NCBI GenBank assembly: GCA_029961685.1
Contig: JARWKL010000011.1
Coordinates: 8,002,723-8,066,722 of the forward strand
Length of the DNA: 64,000 nt
Source of the DNA: Aristolochia californica
Taxonomy: Eukaryota > Streptophyta > Magnoliopsida > Piperales > Aristolochiaceae
Reading direction: 5' to 3'
Part shown: piece by piece, positions 46,301-59,272 of the stretch
Layout: every line of letters begins with the position of its first letter
Position numbering within the stretch: the stretch's first letter is position 1
Translations under genes and position numbers: made by a program
The notes under the pieces: generated by a model
Told to the model about the DNA's origin: nothing
What the model saw: the letters and a program-made list of their open reading frames with translations, nothing else
Database searches by the model: none

Positions 46301-48158
46301 TTTTTACTAGTCCTAGGAAAATTGCTGTGAGGGTGATCCTGCAAAACTATCATTTTGTCCCCAATATCATTATAGTTTAGTGCGTCTGTTTATTTAGGTC
46401 TAGTATTTTTCAACTTTTATTGGTGACAAAACATTTAATATATTTAGCCTATAAGAACAGCAAAACTGAATTGCTTCTTATGCTTATTGTTCTAATGTAC
46501 ATTCATCTCTCTCTGGACATTTGCTTATATATCTCTTCATTATCTTGTGTGTGGAAAATGACAGGTTGTCAAAGCCAGTCCTGATACCCAAAACCCCTGC
46601 CAATACCTCAAAGCATACCCCTCAACCAAAAAAGGCTACTCAAGGAAGGGTTACAAAGAAGTTGGTATTTTATTCTTTGGTTGAATATACTTACTGCTCT
46701 TAATCCAGAATGTTTCTGGTTATAGTTCAGAAGTCTTGTTTACACTCCAGTTTCTATTGACTTAGGGACTTGGGACTTCATAAGTTGGTCTTCTCTAAAG
46801 ATGGGCTTCCAGATGGAACTGAAGTAGCTTATTATGCACGTGGACAGGTTTGTCTGTTATTTTATATTGTCATTAATTTATAACAGTGATAGTTTGTATA
46901 ATTTTTTTGGTTGTCAAAACAGAGAATACTTGAAGGTTATAAAACAGGGAATGGAATATTCTGTCACTGCTGCAATAGCGAGGTACATTCATAAGGTTTT
47001 CAGTGCTTGCTATTGTCACATCAATCTTCTTTTGGGTTTTGAACATCATAATGTCTGATATGCAGGTCAGTGCGTCACAGTTTGAAGCTCATGCGGGCTG
47101 GGCTTCTAGGCGCAAACCGTGAGTTATTAGAATTATACTTTTGTTGAAATTGTAAAGCTTGCTGTTCTTTTAGGCTTTTAAAAATTGTAACAATAGGTTG
47201 TAAAAATTGAACTTTCCATCAGAGGACTCGCATGTGTGGTTCTGATTCAAACGCAGTTTAACATGGTTCACCAAGTTGTTGAATGGGTTGGATGTCATAA
47301 ATGACATTTCATCATGACTGAAATATATAGAAAATTTATACTTGTTAAGTGGAAGAACTAAGTAGGAAATTTGAATATGCCGAAGATAGAGAAAAGTACC
47401 AAATAGCATGTAGGTATTTTGTTTTTTTTGATTCAATTATGAAAGGTGGATGTTATACCGTTAAAATTAAAGTGTTCTTATACTGTGGTTCAGTCAATCC
47501 CTTTTAAAATTCCAGGTATTGAGGGCATGACTTCATTGGCTAGGCCATGGATTCCTGTTCAACCCAGTTCAATATAACCGCCATTTTCCCTTTTCTACAA
47601 TAGATATTTTGTTTCTTGCTGATAAATTCTTATTATCTATCTTAGTCCTATTTGACTTAATTTTTGTTTTAAATGCTTCTTTTGTTTTCTTTTTGATCCG
47701 ACAGATATCTGAACATCTATACATCTAATGGTGTATCGTTGCATGAATTATCATTGTCACTTTCCAAAGGTCGAAAGCATTCTACTGTTGACAACGATGA
47801 TCTTTGCTCCATCTGTTTTGATGGGGGAAATCTTCTGCTTTGTGATTTATGTCCCAGGGCTTTTCATCCGGGTGAGTGTTTTGAAGTTCATTGCTACTTG
47901 GTCTATTTTTGCGTTAATTGCATTCTTGACCCCTATGTCACAATTGTTTCATATCCCTGAATTTTAATCTAATGCCTAGACTTTCACCAGAATGACCTAA
48001 ATGCACACTTCCAATAAAATACAATCAGTTAACTCTTACCTCTTTATTGATGGCAATATTGCCCTTATAAGGATTCTCCTTTAGGTACGTGCATATGAGT
48101 GATTTATGTAGTTTACATAAACCTGTGACCTACATAAATGAACCTATACGTGGATCTC

Positions 48159-48190
<32 letters not shown>

Positions 48191-51100
48191 GTTGGAACCC
48201 ATATGAAGATGGTCATATGTGTATGGGCTCATATTAAGATGGCCCTTAAAAAAGAAAAAGAAGAAGATGGTCATATGTGTATGGGCCCACATTGAACCAC
48301 TCATATGCACACAAGAAAGATGGGGTATAATGTCATTATTGTAGGCATTTATTTATTTTTACATGCTGAACTTAAAAATTAATTGACTGCATTTAGCAGT
48401 GGGGGTATGTAGGCATTATTTTGAAACGTTGGGTATGTGAGTAATTATGCTACTTTAGGTTTATGCGGGTAATAAAGCCTCTGAGGATTCCTAAGGATTT
48501 TTCTTTAATGACAATTAACTCTTTCGCGGTGATCCTTTAGTTGTGTCAATGTCTTGGTTTCCTGACTGAGGGATGCTGGACATATTGGCTCTATCTGTTT
48601 GTCATATTTCTTTTCTTGATTGAAAAGTTTATTGCTAGAGAAGAACACTTGCTGAAATCATGGTTTTATATTGGTTGAACATGTATGTTACCCTAGAGTT
48701 TTGCATATTTATGTGCAGACTTCTAGTTTTTCTACATCACATGCATACCCTAAAATATCTTGGAACTTATGTTATGCCTCTGTCAGTAACTTGTATCTAT
48801 TTCTTTTTGTGAATCCTATGGAATGAAGAAAGTCAATACTACTTATCTAAAAATGCTTTTTGTGTCTTTCCCTTAATGGACAATGAACTTACTAATTTGG
48901 TTATAGTCTCTTTTCATCTTATGTTCAACCAATTTATGTAGCACCAAGTTAAAATTTTGAATGCAGATATTCAAATAGGCCTGCTATTTAATTCCAAATT
49001 ATTAAGTGGGCCCAACATCACCCTTTATGTGGACTCTTTTATCCATATCATGAAAGAGTTATGCATCAGTTTGCAGGAGATTTTTTGAGTTTTTACACAT
49101 TGTGGTAAAGATAAAGATGACAAAAACATCTTCGGGAACATAAATTAAGATGACTGAAATAGATGGAAGTCCTTTTTCATGATGGGGGCATAGAGTTATT
49201 GTAACAGTATTCTAAAGGGTATGCATGTAATTTTGAAATCATATATGCATGCATGTGCTATGCAACTTCAAGGGTTATGTACATTATAAGCCTTTTCATT
49301 ATTTGTAGTGCTACTACTCTTGGAGTTATTTATTTGCATGATAATTTATGAGTGCAAAAATTTAAGGCAATAAGCCACACTCGGTTGACACAAATATTGA
49401 ACAAAAAGATCAAACTGTAGCCAATGCTAGCTAGTTGAAGGCCATTGAAGAGTTGCCCTGGAACTCAACTATGCAGCTCAACTCCTCTGATAATAAAAGT
49501 TAAGAATCTACATAAAGTCATTTATCTTCCCGTGTTTGCAATTAGACTCTTGTCCCTAAGTAGCAACTAGCTTTGCTGATTCTTTGGCTAAAGAGGTGGT
49601 CACCGTCCAATCCCTCATTGCAAGGGGTCTCCCCTCTTGATGTAATCTCTTGCCTTTTGGCTTTAATGAAATGGCTCTTTTCTCAAAAAAAAAAAAAAAG
49701 TCACTTGCACCTGTATTTACGACCTAAGCTCTTAATTCCTCTTTTGTAGAAAAAGTTCATAAATCCTTGATCCACATCATGTCGGGCATAAAATACTGTG
49801 ACTCAAAGTATAACCCATTGTTGTATGAATTCACTCTCACCATTTTTTAAGTGAACTCACTGATGCTTTTAAGTCCACTTACTGTTGTTTTTTGAGTCCC
49901 ACCATTTCCAGTAACATTCTAATTGGCGTCAGTCTATGAATTCAAAATTAACTGAAGTTTAAGAGAGTTGATCTTACAAACTCTAGACTCTTTACACATA
50001 CTAGATTCACAGAGCTATTGGCTTGACCAGCTGTAGGACATTACTAAATATAAAACTACATTATTACTGTTTAAGATGTTAAACTAAGCAGTAGTGTAGT
50101 GACCCACCTAGTGGATGGTGTTGTCCTGTTGAGAACATAATTTTTATCTTGAGCTCTGCTGAATACAAGGAAAGGAAAATTTCATTTGTGTTTGTATTAT
50201 AATCATTTGCATCGAGCTTTTCTTGCGATGTGTTTCTGCGTTTGCTGGTTTAGTTATGTTTTAATTTCCATGACCTTCTCTTCTGTGGCAGATTGTGTGG
50301 GTCTGTCATCCATACCCCGTGGTAAATGGTACTGCAGATATTGCTACAACATGCTCCAAAGGGAAAAATTTGTTGAACACAATGTCAATGCAATAGCTGC
50401 TGGAAGGATTTCTGGCGTTGATCCCATTGAACAGATATCTAAGCGTTCAATTCGTATCGTTAAAGTCAAAACTCAGGAGGTTGATGTTAGCTGCTGTGTA
50501 TTATGCAGGTTTGTCTGTTTGAGTGGTTAAAATTTTTTCTTTGATGAAAGGTCCTAGTGTTTGTGGAGTGCTTTTCTTGTTTCTTTCTTTTTTCCTATTG
50601 GCTCTAAGTTTATGGCAGCATCTACTGTGCTCCCCAGCCTTGAGGAGGTTGCATCAGGTTGACAACTGAAAAAGATGTTGGTCTAACATTTGTGCATGAA
50701 TTTAGTTCCACTATATGTAGAATGGAGCCATGTTCATGTAACTTTTTTCACATTTCTAGGACAGGGTCTTATGATGATGGTGATTGGTGTAATTCCTGAT
50801 GGAATGCTTTGTGTTTAACAGCTTTAGTGAGGATCTTGTTGTGATAGATGGCAATGTTGCCGTATTTAATTTTTCAGCTTTCTGTTGTATATAAACCCAT
50901 TATGAATACTTATAGGCCCCTTATCGATGGTCAATGCTTCCTGCATCATTTTCATACTTTCTGACATCTATGTCTAGTATGCATCTTTTTCTCAATTATA
51001 GGATTTTGCTTACCTCCTTTTCATTCATATTCTGTTCAGATGCCATGATTTCAGCAAATCAGGTTTTGGTCCTCGCACTGTTCTTCTTTGTGACCAAGTA

Positions 51101-54100
51101 TGTCTTCTCTTTTGCCTACCTAGCTTGTTTTGATCATTCCATAAATTAGTATGTTGCTGCAAATTGCATGTACTAAATTCTATTTGAATTAATCTGTTGT
51201 AGTGTGAGAAGGAATATCATGTAGGCTGCCTAAGGGAGCATAAAATGGGAGATCTAAAGGTATCATTGCTTCGGTTTATCTTTTATTTGTATTTTTTCTG
51301 GGGCATTCCCTTCCAATTACAATCTCTTTCTATGACAATTTATCCTGGAATCTGTTGCACTTGTGTATGAGTTTGGTTTGAGTTGGCCAATTATTCATTT
51401 AGTCAGGTAGTTAGAATCAGATGATTTTGTGTTCTCCTGTTTGGCTAGAATATACAGTCTTAGACATCTATGCAAATGCTTGGTGCCTAGGCTTCTGCCG
51501 TGTTTCTAACATTGAGACACATGATGTTATCCTGCTGGTTTTCTAAAATATTTTGTAGCAGGTTAGAATTGTTGAAACTTAGGATTTCATGAAGTATAAT
51601 CATGGTAGAAGTGAATTAAGGTGTGAGAAGAAGAAGAAGAGTTGTGGAGAGAAGGTTTTAGGAGGAGAAGAGGAAGAGTGACAAATTTGGAGAAAAGAAG
51701 AGGAAGAATAGGATTATGGATTTGTCCAAACCCTCCCCCTTAAGTTGTTTTTATAGATATAAAAAATACTAATATTATAAGAATACCCTTCACCCTAGTA
51801 GGAGTGAATAAGAGTTATAAATCATAAACTAATTACATCAGTGCCATATTTATGAGATGACTTTTTATTTACCATCATGTCACCACTGTGTGGGCCTGTG
51901 GGATTGAGCCCATCTTCCACACACTTGGATGTGTGGGCCTTCCTTGGTTGTGTGAGTTTGGGCCCATATTCTAACAAGAATAATACGTGAGAAATTAAAG
52001 CGTTCCCACTCTGAAACTGAAGTGCAAAATTTCTGTCCCTTTATAACTGTCAGCTTTAGACAACTTGAGATATTCTCTTTTATCACTATCTGGGTTCTAA
52101 GTTGTCAATATTGTTTGATTTGCAGGAACTGCCCAAGGGAAAGTGGTTCTGTTGCAGTGATTGTAGTCAGATTCATACTGCCTTGGAGGAATTAATTCTT
52201 GGTGGACCTGAAAAACTCCCTTTTCCACTTTTGGATGTTATCAAGGCAAAGCATGAAAACAGTTCAAGTAACAATACTGACTGTGTTGTAAGATGGAGGC
52301 TTCTAAGAGGAAAACTTGCTTCCCCTGAGACTAGATCAATACTCTCTAAAGCTGTTGGCATATTTCATGTGAGTATTCTTTACATATATTAATTTGAAAT
52401 GAGGTAAAATTTTCTTGAAAAGAAGTGCAGAGCTCATTGGAAGTATGGGTATCAAATATATGACTATGTAAATCTAGGATTCAAAGATCAAATATGTGGA
52501 GATGCTGGTACTCATATTTGATTGGATAAAACTCTCCATGGCCAATCTGCCCGTGTCTGTGCTCATCTCCTTGACATTATGCCACAAGGAATGGGATATT
52601 CTTACATTATCATGGTTTAAGAGTTGATACCATGATTTCAATCACTTTTAAGCTGGATTGCCAATTGTCTGTGTCATGTTTCTTTTTTCTGTTTTTAGTT
52701 GGATTTTTTTTTATTACATTGAAAATTCTTTCCTAATAAAACCATGTATCCTGTACTTGATAAGGAATTGACAGAACAGCTTGAATTCCGAAATATTATG
52801 AAATATTGAAAAAAAATATTTATTAGTTCTGATTTTATTCTTACAAGCAAAAGCAAAAATGTTGATGCAAAAGCATGTTCCTGAGTACAATAAACACTGA
52901 TCGATAGAATGCATTATCTGCTCCCAGTATTTTATTATTGTTGCTCTACTAAAAAAATCCATTCTTCTTGCCTTCAAGCTGGCTAATTTTTTTAGCAATT
53001 TTACACGTAATTCTCTTAGTTACAAAAAGTAGTTATGAACCTAAGTCTATATAATCTTAGGTGCACACAATTTAAATTGAATCACTTGGAAATTGAGGTT
53101 TTATTATTCTATATTTATTTATTGTCCTATGCATTTATGTTGATATTAATTTGAGATTTTTTCTTATTTTTTAATGATAAATATGAGATAATATCATTAT
53201 TGTAACTAGAATGAAGTAAATGACATTCTTGTAAATAAAGTAACTTTTCTAAAAAGTAATAGTTGGCTGCCCTTGCTTCCAGCTTCCTTTCCCTCTTTAA
53301 TTCTGACATTAATATGGATTGATGCTCTTATAAGCTTCAACAGCAAAATATGTAGTAAAATGGACCTGTGGCCCAGGTTCATGTTCATTTCCAATCTTTG
53401 ACTAATTTGATTCAAATTAGGTTCTTGAAAGATTCACTGGGAGCTTTGAATCGTGATGTGTTGAAACCTTTTAATTTTCAGTGTCCTGCTTATAGAAATT
53501 CATTGATTTAAATGAACTGTTGGGTTTTTCAGTATAAAAAACAAAAACATATTTCATATATTTTCTTTGTCACTTCTTCATTCTGAAATGAACTTTGTCA
53601 CATGCTGTTTTTCAGGACCGGTTTGACCCTATACTCGACTCTACTACTGGCAGGGATCTAATTCCTTCAATGGTTTATGGGTGAGCTGATATAGTCATGC
53701 CTAGTGCTGTACATTTGTCTCAACTGATTTTGTTGTTTTTACTCAGGCAATATTGATTAATTTGCAGGAGGAATATGAGAGACCAGGAATTTGGAGGGAT
53801 GTACTGTGCAGTATTGACAGTAAAGTGAGAATCAAACTTGATACCTCTTTCAGTTAATTTTCTAGATTGGTTATGTAACCAGAGTTGTTCTTTTTCTACT
53901 ATTCATGCAGCTCGTCTGTTGTATCTGCTGGAATTCTTAGAATCTTTGGTCAGGATGTAGCAGAGATTCCGTTAGTTGCCACAAGTATTGAAAACCAGGG
54001 TCAGGTAATGCCAATCATTACAAATATATTGTTTCTCATTTCCTAGAATCTGTTGCTGTAAGTTAAGTAATCAGTGGATTTTAAGATTGTCTAGATCCGA

Positions 54101-55778
54101 ATTAAAGAGTTAAAAGCATTTTTTAAAAACTCTGTAGTATGGAAAAGTAAGAAATTAAGAGAAAAATGGGGAAGTTGGTACCATAGCATACCATTATTTG
54201 AAAGATGATAAGTTGAGTACTTTTCGTTAAGCTTTTAGTTTTTTTTTTTTTTTTGGATGTTGGTGTCTAAGAAATAAATAATTTGACTCTTTGTGGCAAG
54301 TAACCCTCAACTTCCTGCTTTTTATTTTTAAACTTTTTTTAGGTCTCATCTCTCATTTAATAGTGTTGTAAGCCTTATTTTTTTGTTATTTCCTAATGTT
54401 AGTTTACACCTTTGGAGTGGGATTAGCCTTTTTTTAATGTCAGCATTTTTGGTTAAATAGTTATCAAATTTTCACTTATTACCTACAGATTATCTTCCAT
54501 TTCAAAAAAAAATTAGCAACAAATTTTCTTGAGTAGGTTTTTACAGCTTAAGAACCAAAAAGAAGTTTTTATTCTTCAAGGCTAACGTTGATGATGGCAA
54601 GACTGGCTTATTTGTCAAGCATTTAACTCTTTTTTTTTCTGTTTTAAAGTGCAATGGAAAGTGTAAATAATACGATATACTGTGTTATTTAAATATGAGA
54701 ACTTTGTAAAATCTTTTTTCTCCTTAGTGACTGCCAAAAGTAACCAATTAGTTTTGTAAACAGGAAAAGCAGAAAAATAAAACCTTTTTTTATTGAATAT
54801 CGAATAAAGAAAACCTTTGCTAGAGCAAACAGCATTCCCATAATGCTAAGTAAAAGGTGGTATTATTTTTATTTTTTAAGACTCTATGATGCAAAATAAA
54901 AAGCATAAGTATAGTTTTTTTTCTTTTGATTAGTAAAAAATCCTTATACTGTTTTTATTTTGAATAAATAATATTAAAAATAAAAATAAAACACATATGT
55001 CACAAAATTCAGATCAGCAAGTAAATGACCCATCCCGATGATGGTTTGCAATTTCTGAGTAGGTAAAATTATCTTTAAATAAATATGGAATAAATGCTTG
55101 TTTTTGAAAAGAATTAATATAGATTAAATATGCAAAGATAGAGATTAGATGGACGTAAGTAGGTGAAAGCAATAATAATTTTGGTGAGTTAAAAGTTATA
55201 TACCCAAACTAGTCTAATTGGCAGTGCCATTGATCACAAGCATTGGGGGAAATGAACAACCTATATTTATTGCTTTTTGTATTTTCTAGGTCATGTTATT
55301 GGTGATTATCACCCAGTGCTGATAGCTTTGCAACTACTGTAGGGGTACTTCCAATCTTTGTTTGCGTGCATCCAGAGATTGCTGGGACTTCTGAACGTGA
55401 AAAATCTTGTACTTCCAGCTGCTGACGAAGCTGAGTCCATCTGGACAAATAAGTTTGGTTTCGAAAAAATAAACGCAGAACAGGTTTGTGCTCTTCAGTT
55501 TTTCATCACTTTTTTGTTGAAGCACAGTGAGGTTAATGCATCCTACCATATGTTCTTGTGGAGGTTGGCCCTCCCCAGTAGGTTGTATATTTTTCTCTGT
55601 TTTTTTATTGAATATATTCGCACTTTTTCCCTAAAAAAAGGTTAATGCATCCTTGTCTTGTTTTTTACAGCTCCAAGAGTATACAAGGGACTCCCGTTTG
55701 ATGACCTTCCAGGGTACATCGATGCTACACAAAGTAGTCCCCAAGAATGAGGTCAGTAAGTCAAGTGAGGCTGGCTGA
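43306..55778 (+). CDS. PHD-finger and GNAT acetyltransferase-domain protein (IDM1/ROS4-related)
   Basis: Eighteen exons join in phase with GT-AG sites: 43306-44643, 44738-44809, 44906-45110, 45423-45531, 46565-46660, 46766-46847, 46923-46982, 47066-47118, 47705-47871, 50292-50508, 51040-51097, 51203-51259, 52126-52368, 53616-53680, 53768-53824, 53911-54004, 55343-55483, 55671-55778 (3222 nt, 1073 aa). Residues 1-440 are acidic and disordered. TDBD-like segments lie at about 425-490 (LCACSACNGMKVISPYQFE) and 605-675 (FCHCCNSEVSASQFEAHAGW). PHD 1 is at 704-747 (LCSICFDGGNLLLCDLCPRA), PHD 2 at 795-853, and a GNAT fold at about 920-1050. Relatives bind histone tails, acetylate H3 and counter DNA methylation; substrate here is unknown. 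ATG 43315 is an alternative start. Introns hold a LINE end and a solo LTR. Confidence 0.88.
48160..48182. repeat. AT dinucleotide microsatellite in intron 9
   Basis: About eleven AT units in intron 9 of the PHD gene, followed by GTATATATG. Just downstream, GAAGATGGTCATATGTGTAT occurs twice (about 48205 and 48263). Confidence 0.9.
49555..49698 (+). mobile_element. LINE 3' end fragment in intron 9
   Basis: Frame text ADSLAKEV and SLIARGLP is the end of an L1 RNase H ORF. The 3' UTR (TTTTGGCTTTAATGAAATGG) and an A15 tail follow. It is a third LINE subfamily, in the same direction as the host gene. No target duplication was found. Confidence 0.7.
51570..51976 (-). mobile_element. Solo LTR of element C in intron 12 of the PHD gene
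   Basis: On the minus strand TGTTAGAATATGGGCCCA to ATCCTAAGTTTCAACA, 407 bp, with TG-CA ends. A perfect 5-bp target duplication AGAAT lies at 51565-51569 and 51977-51981. It matches LTR C (22794-23063) in the middle (CCAAACCCTCCCCCTTAA). It is 150 bp from the acceptor of exon 13. Confidence 0.9.
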
Positions 55779-58080
55779 CATAAGCTTTTGGATCGATCGA
55801 AAGCCATTTTTTTTGCAAACGCCTTTCACATGGAGGCTGGTTTATTGTACAGCAAAAAAGAAAAAAAAAAAAGAAAGAAAGAAATTAGTCCCTTGATGTT
55901 GTACAGAAAAAAAACTTCACTATTCCCAGGCATTTTCTTGGGTTGTAGTGCAGATACAGGAAGAATAGGAGAGAGGAAATAGATAATTCTGGACAAATAG
56001 GTAGCAGCAAAACAGTTTGTGATTTATATTTCTCTGATTGGGTGAAGAAAGCTGTGCTGCAAATTTTGTTGAGCAGCTCGTTTTTTCTGTTAGAGTAAAA
56101 TATGTTTAACGTGGCTCATTTGTCCATTTAAAAGGGTTAAGCCTCTGATGTCTATGCGAGCAATTTATTGTTTTAATGATCAGTTAGTGTTACTGAAAAG
56201 AATTATTGGTGATTTCCTTTCGTGAGAAGAACTTGGCTTACAGGGGGTCAGAGATGGAGGGTGACAGCCTGGAATTGTTCAGGAATGGAGATGGGAATCT
56301 TCATCCCTTTGGATTAGTCAAGCTTAGGGTGTAAAAGCAGCTGCAAACAAAGCTAAAGAACAGTGTAACAGTCTTTTCTTACTCTTTATGGAAGAGGTTG
56401 CGTTTGGCCCGCTTTTTTTTATAGAGGCCTTCTCAATCAAACCTTTTGTAAAAAACAAACCTTTTTAAGTAAGGTAGTGTATTCTAATTTCACTAGTTCA
56501 AGCAATAGTCTTCTTCTTACTTTTAAACAAAGTCAAATATGGTCCTAAAAATATATTATATTGGCCTCCGTTAGTGCCTCTAGTTGAAAATTTATATCTT
56601 AGGAAAAATTAGAAATACTTTTCTTGGATTCGTTAGTGTCCTACTTGTTTAAGAAACACATTTCTACTAGGAAATTCCTACCTAGAAAAAACTAGAAATC
56701 CATTGAGCTATGCTGCATGCTTCTCCTCATCTGGGAAATCAAACTAGTGTATTTCTCTTACAGCTCCGAGATTTCTTGTGCCCTTTAGTGTAGCCAAGAT
56801 GACGAACTTTGGATCAATCTCATCTTCTCTTTCACCTCTGTACTTTTCCTTTTCTTGCTCTGGAAGCAACACTATAACAAAACATACCAGCAATGGGAGT
56901 TTTACCTTCATGGAAGAATTATGGTCACATTCATGGATTTCCTCCATTTGGGAGAGTTTTTTGTATTGTAATTTTTTTTTTCTGTTTTGGATTGTGGCAA
57001 AGTCTCCACTTTCACCTTTGAGATTGTCTTGACATTAATAAAATTATTTTGTAGTGAGATAGTGGGATTTCAGAACGAGAAAGAAAAAATGCCAAGCCAA
57101 TAACCATTCCTGACCTACCCAGAATCTGACATGATCAGAGTCCATTCGAATTCCACCACTAAAGAGGGAGAAAGAGAAGCATCAAACGGAAACCAAAGAC
57201 CTTTAAAGAAGCACACTAGAACTAGGTAACGGGAACCTGAAAAACTGCATTATCAATTTTCCGGAGATTCAGAGACCTTTTTAATACAGGAGTGGGAATT
57301 TCGGCTTGCTTTTAAGGAAACAAACTTTTGCTATCCTTCCTGTCTTCAATGACTCTTGTGGCATGAAGGCCATTAGTTCTTTGAAGAAAGAGGAGATGAA
57401 GAAGATTGAAGTCAAAACTAACCGAATTATTTGAATCGATTTTGTGCTTAAGAAGAAGAGATTTGGTTATTGGGTACTTGTTTACTTCTTCGGCTGCAAT
57501 GGAGCAGGCCTCGTACCTGGAAACTGCCTCTTATGACCGCGTGGTTCTTTCCCTGAAAGGAAGGAATCTATGCTATAATGTAACGTTTCTCTACTGCCTC
57601 GTACCTCGAAACTGACATCAGCCAGACAGTCAGAGAAACGTTAAAACTCAGAAAGGAAGACAATTATCAGCAAACTCAGAAACCCAAGAAGATCACAAGG
57701 AAGATGGTCAATAAGACTTCAAAAGATATCAAATTGGCTTAGGATTCTGTGTTGTTATGAAAACCAAAGGAACAAGGATTCCCTGCGAAGATGCTCTTTC
57801 ATAATGTTGGTTCTCAAGAAGCGCCATGCATCGGTCAGTCGTAGTGAGGACATTCAATTTTAGAATCGCTGAACAGACAATACATCAAACAGTAGGTAGA
57901 CGGAAAAAAAATCGATCGGGGTTCCTCCTTTACACAAGGGTAAAATCACAAAATGCAAACACAAACTGACTAAACATCTCCAGCAAGTAGGAAAAAAAAA
58001 AAAAAAAACAATATGTTGCCGGAGGTAAAATCTAAATCCTAAACAACAAGTCATATATTCACCCAGAAACAAAACCAAGG
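55779..58080. other. 3' region of the PHD gene and intergenic DNA before the MADS gene
   Basis: 55779 to about 56340 is probably 3' UTR; no unique poly(A) signal stands out. A MITE-like repeat lies at 56560-56705. The open frames in 56740-57620 lack codon bias and motifs, and I do not call genes. Confidence 0.4.
56560..56705. repeat. MITE-like dispersed repeat G, copy 3
   Basis: GGCCTCCGTTAGTGCCTCTA, TCTTGGATTCGTTAGTGTCC and CTAGGAAATTCC match the pattern at 37370-37510 (reverse) and 33640-33800. Confidence 0.45.
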
Positions 58081-58443
58081 TCAGCCCTCCAAACCGTCCG
58101 CAAATCTTGACACAATTCCTTTGAGTTCTTCCAACCCAGTCACCAGACTCTCCAACTCACCCACATCCCTTTCTGCATTCAACCGCTCCTCATCCCAAAT
58201 CCATATCCCTCCCTCGTCTTGTAAATATCGATCCATTAAATCGTCGAGGGAGCCGGGTGGTTCTGCGAGGACGAAAGGCTTGCCGGCAGGGGAGAAGACG
58301 ACGACGGCGATTCCGGACTCAATGCCGCAGCGAATGAGGAAGTCGGTCGCCTTCTTGAAGAGGCCCTGACGCCTCTTCGAGAAGGTCACCTGGCGATTGC
58401 TGAGGTTTTCGATTTTCTTGATTTCGATTTTCCTCTTACCCAT
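58081..58443 (-). CDS. Type I (M-alpha-like) MADS-box protein, short
   Basis: A single exon of 120 codons from ATG at 58443 (A at -3, G at +4). An in-frame ATG at 58464 would add seven residues (MEKKATN). Residues 1-60 are a MADS domain: [40 protein letters not shown] and [11 protein letters not shown]. It has no K domain, and the tail is short and acidic ([20 protein letters not shown]), with a short leucine-rich end. The domain binds DNA (CArG-like sites) as a dimer; type I genes such as the AGL62 group often act in endosperm and seed. At 120 aa it is shorter than most of its class (about 200-300), so it may be C-terminally truncated. The frame itself is intact. Confidence 0.85.
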   Translation of the reverse strand: MGKRKIEIKKIENLSNRQVTFSKRRQGLFKKATDFLIRCGIESGIAVVVFSPAGKPFVLAEPPGSLDDLMDRYLQDEGGIWIWDEERLNAERDVGELESLVTGLEELKGIVSRFADGLEG

Positions 58444-58649
58444 ATTCGTCGCCTTTTTTTCCATACGAACAACGGAGGCTGGGTGAGGAACCCTGAACCT
58501 GTAAAACAAAGAGATACTTATATGTAACGCAAAAGGAAACCTTCGTAAGCAAGGTAAAACTTTCTAAAAATCCGTATCATTCTTGCGTAAGAGGAAAAGG
58601 CTTTGGGCATAGAAATATAATTAGGGTAATGTGAAATATATTGTTTGAG

Positions 58650-58878
58650 GGACGATTATTTATTATTGAAGAGAAGAGAAGATATGAAAGGTTCTTACTC
58701 GACTCTCATGGTAAGAAGTCTCACATAGCCAGAATTAATAAGCTTGAATCTCAATTTAAATGTGTTTTAATTATGTTATAAATCTATTTGTGTTGAGTTA
58801 TTTAATAAGTCTTAGAGTTTGGTGTAATTGGGACTAAGGGTGGCTTCGAACATAGCCGGCTAGAGTTTGGTGTAATTA
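58650..58878 (+). mobile_element. LTR family E, copy 3, cut by the hAT element
   Basis: GAAAGGTTCTTACTCGACTCTCATGGTAAGAAGTCTCACA (in parts) aligns with 34960-35000, and TTGGTGTAATTGGGACTAAG aligns with TAGGTGTAACTAGCATAAGG near 35150. The match ends where the hAT terminus begins, so the hAT inserted in this LTR. Confidence 0.5.
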
Positions 58879-58908
58879 GGACTAAGGGTGGCTTCGAACC
58901 GAGCCGGC
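58813..58908 (+). repeat. 48-bp direct duplication at the hAT junction
   Basis: Units at 58813-58860 and 58861-58908 begin TAGAGTTTGGTGTAATT and end GCCGGC. Each spans the LTR E text and the first bases of the hAT end (GGGTGGCTTCGAAC). It is too long to be an 8-bp hAT target duplication. Confidence 0.8.
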
Positions 58909-59272
58909 TCGCGAGCTGCTCGAGTTCGGCTCGGTTCGATTTGTTATATTTCGAGCTCGAGCTCGAACTCAGAAATGGGCTCGTTTAGATTAATGAGTCA
59001 AGCTCTAGCAGAGCCAAGTTCGGCTCATCGGCTCGCAAGCCAACTCGTTAATTTAACGAGCGATTCGGGGATCGGCGGATTTGGAAATTTTTGGGGAAAC
59101 CGTCTCTTCGTTTCGTCTTGCCGCCTACAAAACCCATACTTCACTCTGCCATTTCCATGCCGTTTCAGCATGATTTCTTGCAGAAATTGCTGTCCGTCGG
59201 CAGGTATTCAGGGGAAATGGGAGATTTGGTCTTCCAATCCCTCGTTCTCCCTCTCCCTATTTGATTCCTCAA

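Noticed and set aside
48089..48310. Small frames on both strands in intron 9
   Set aside because: They are built from the AT microsatellite and a duplicated GATGGTCATATG word, with no coding bias.
56744..57032. Opposed frames between the PHD and MADS genes
   Set aside because: No domain, no splice context and composition like the surrounding intergenic DNA.
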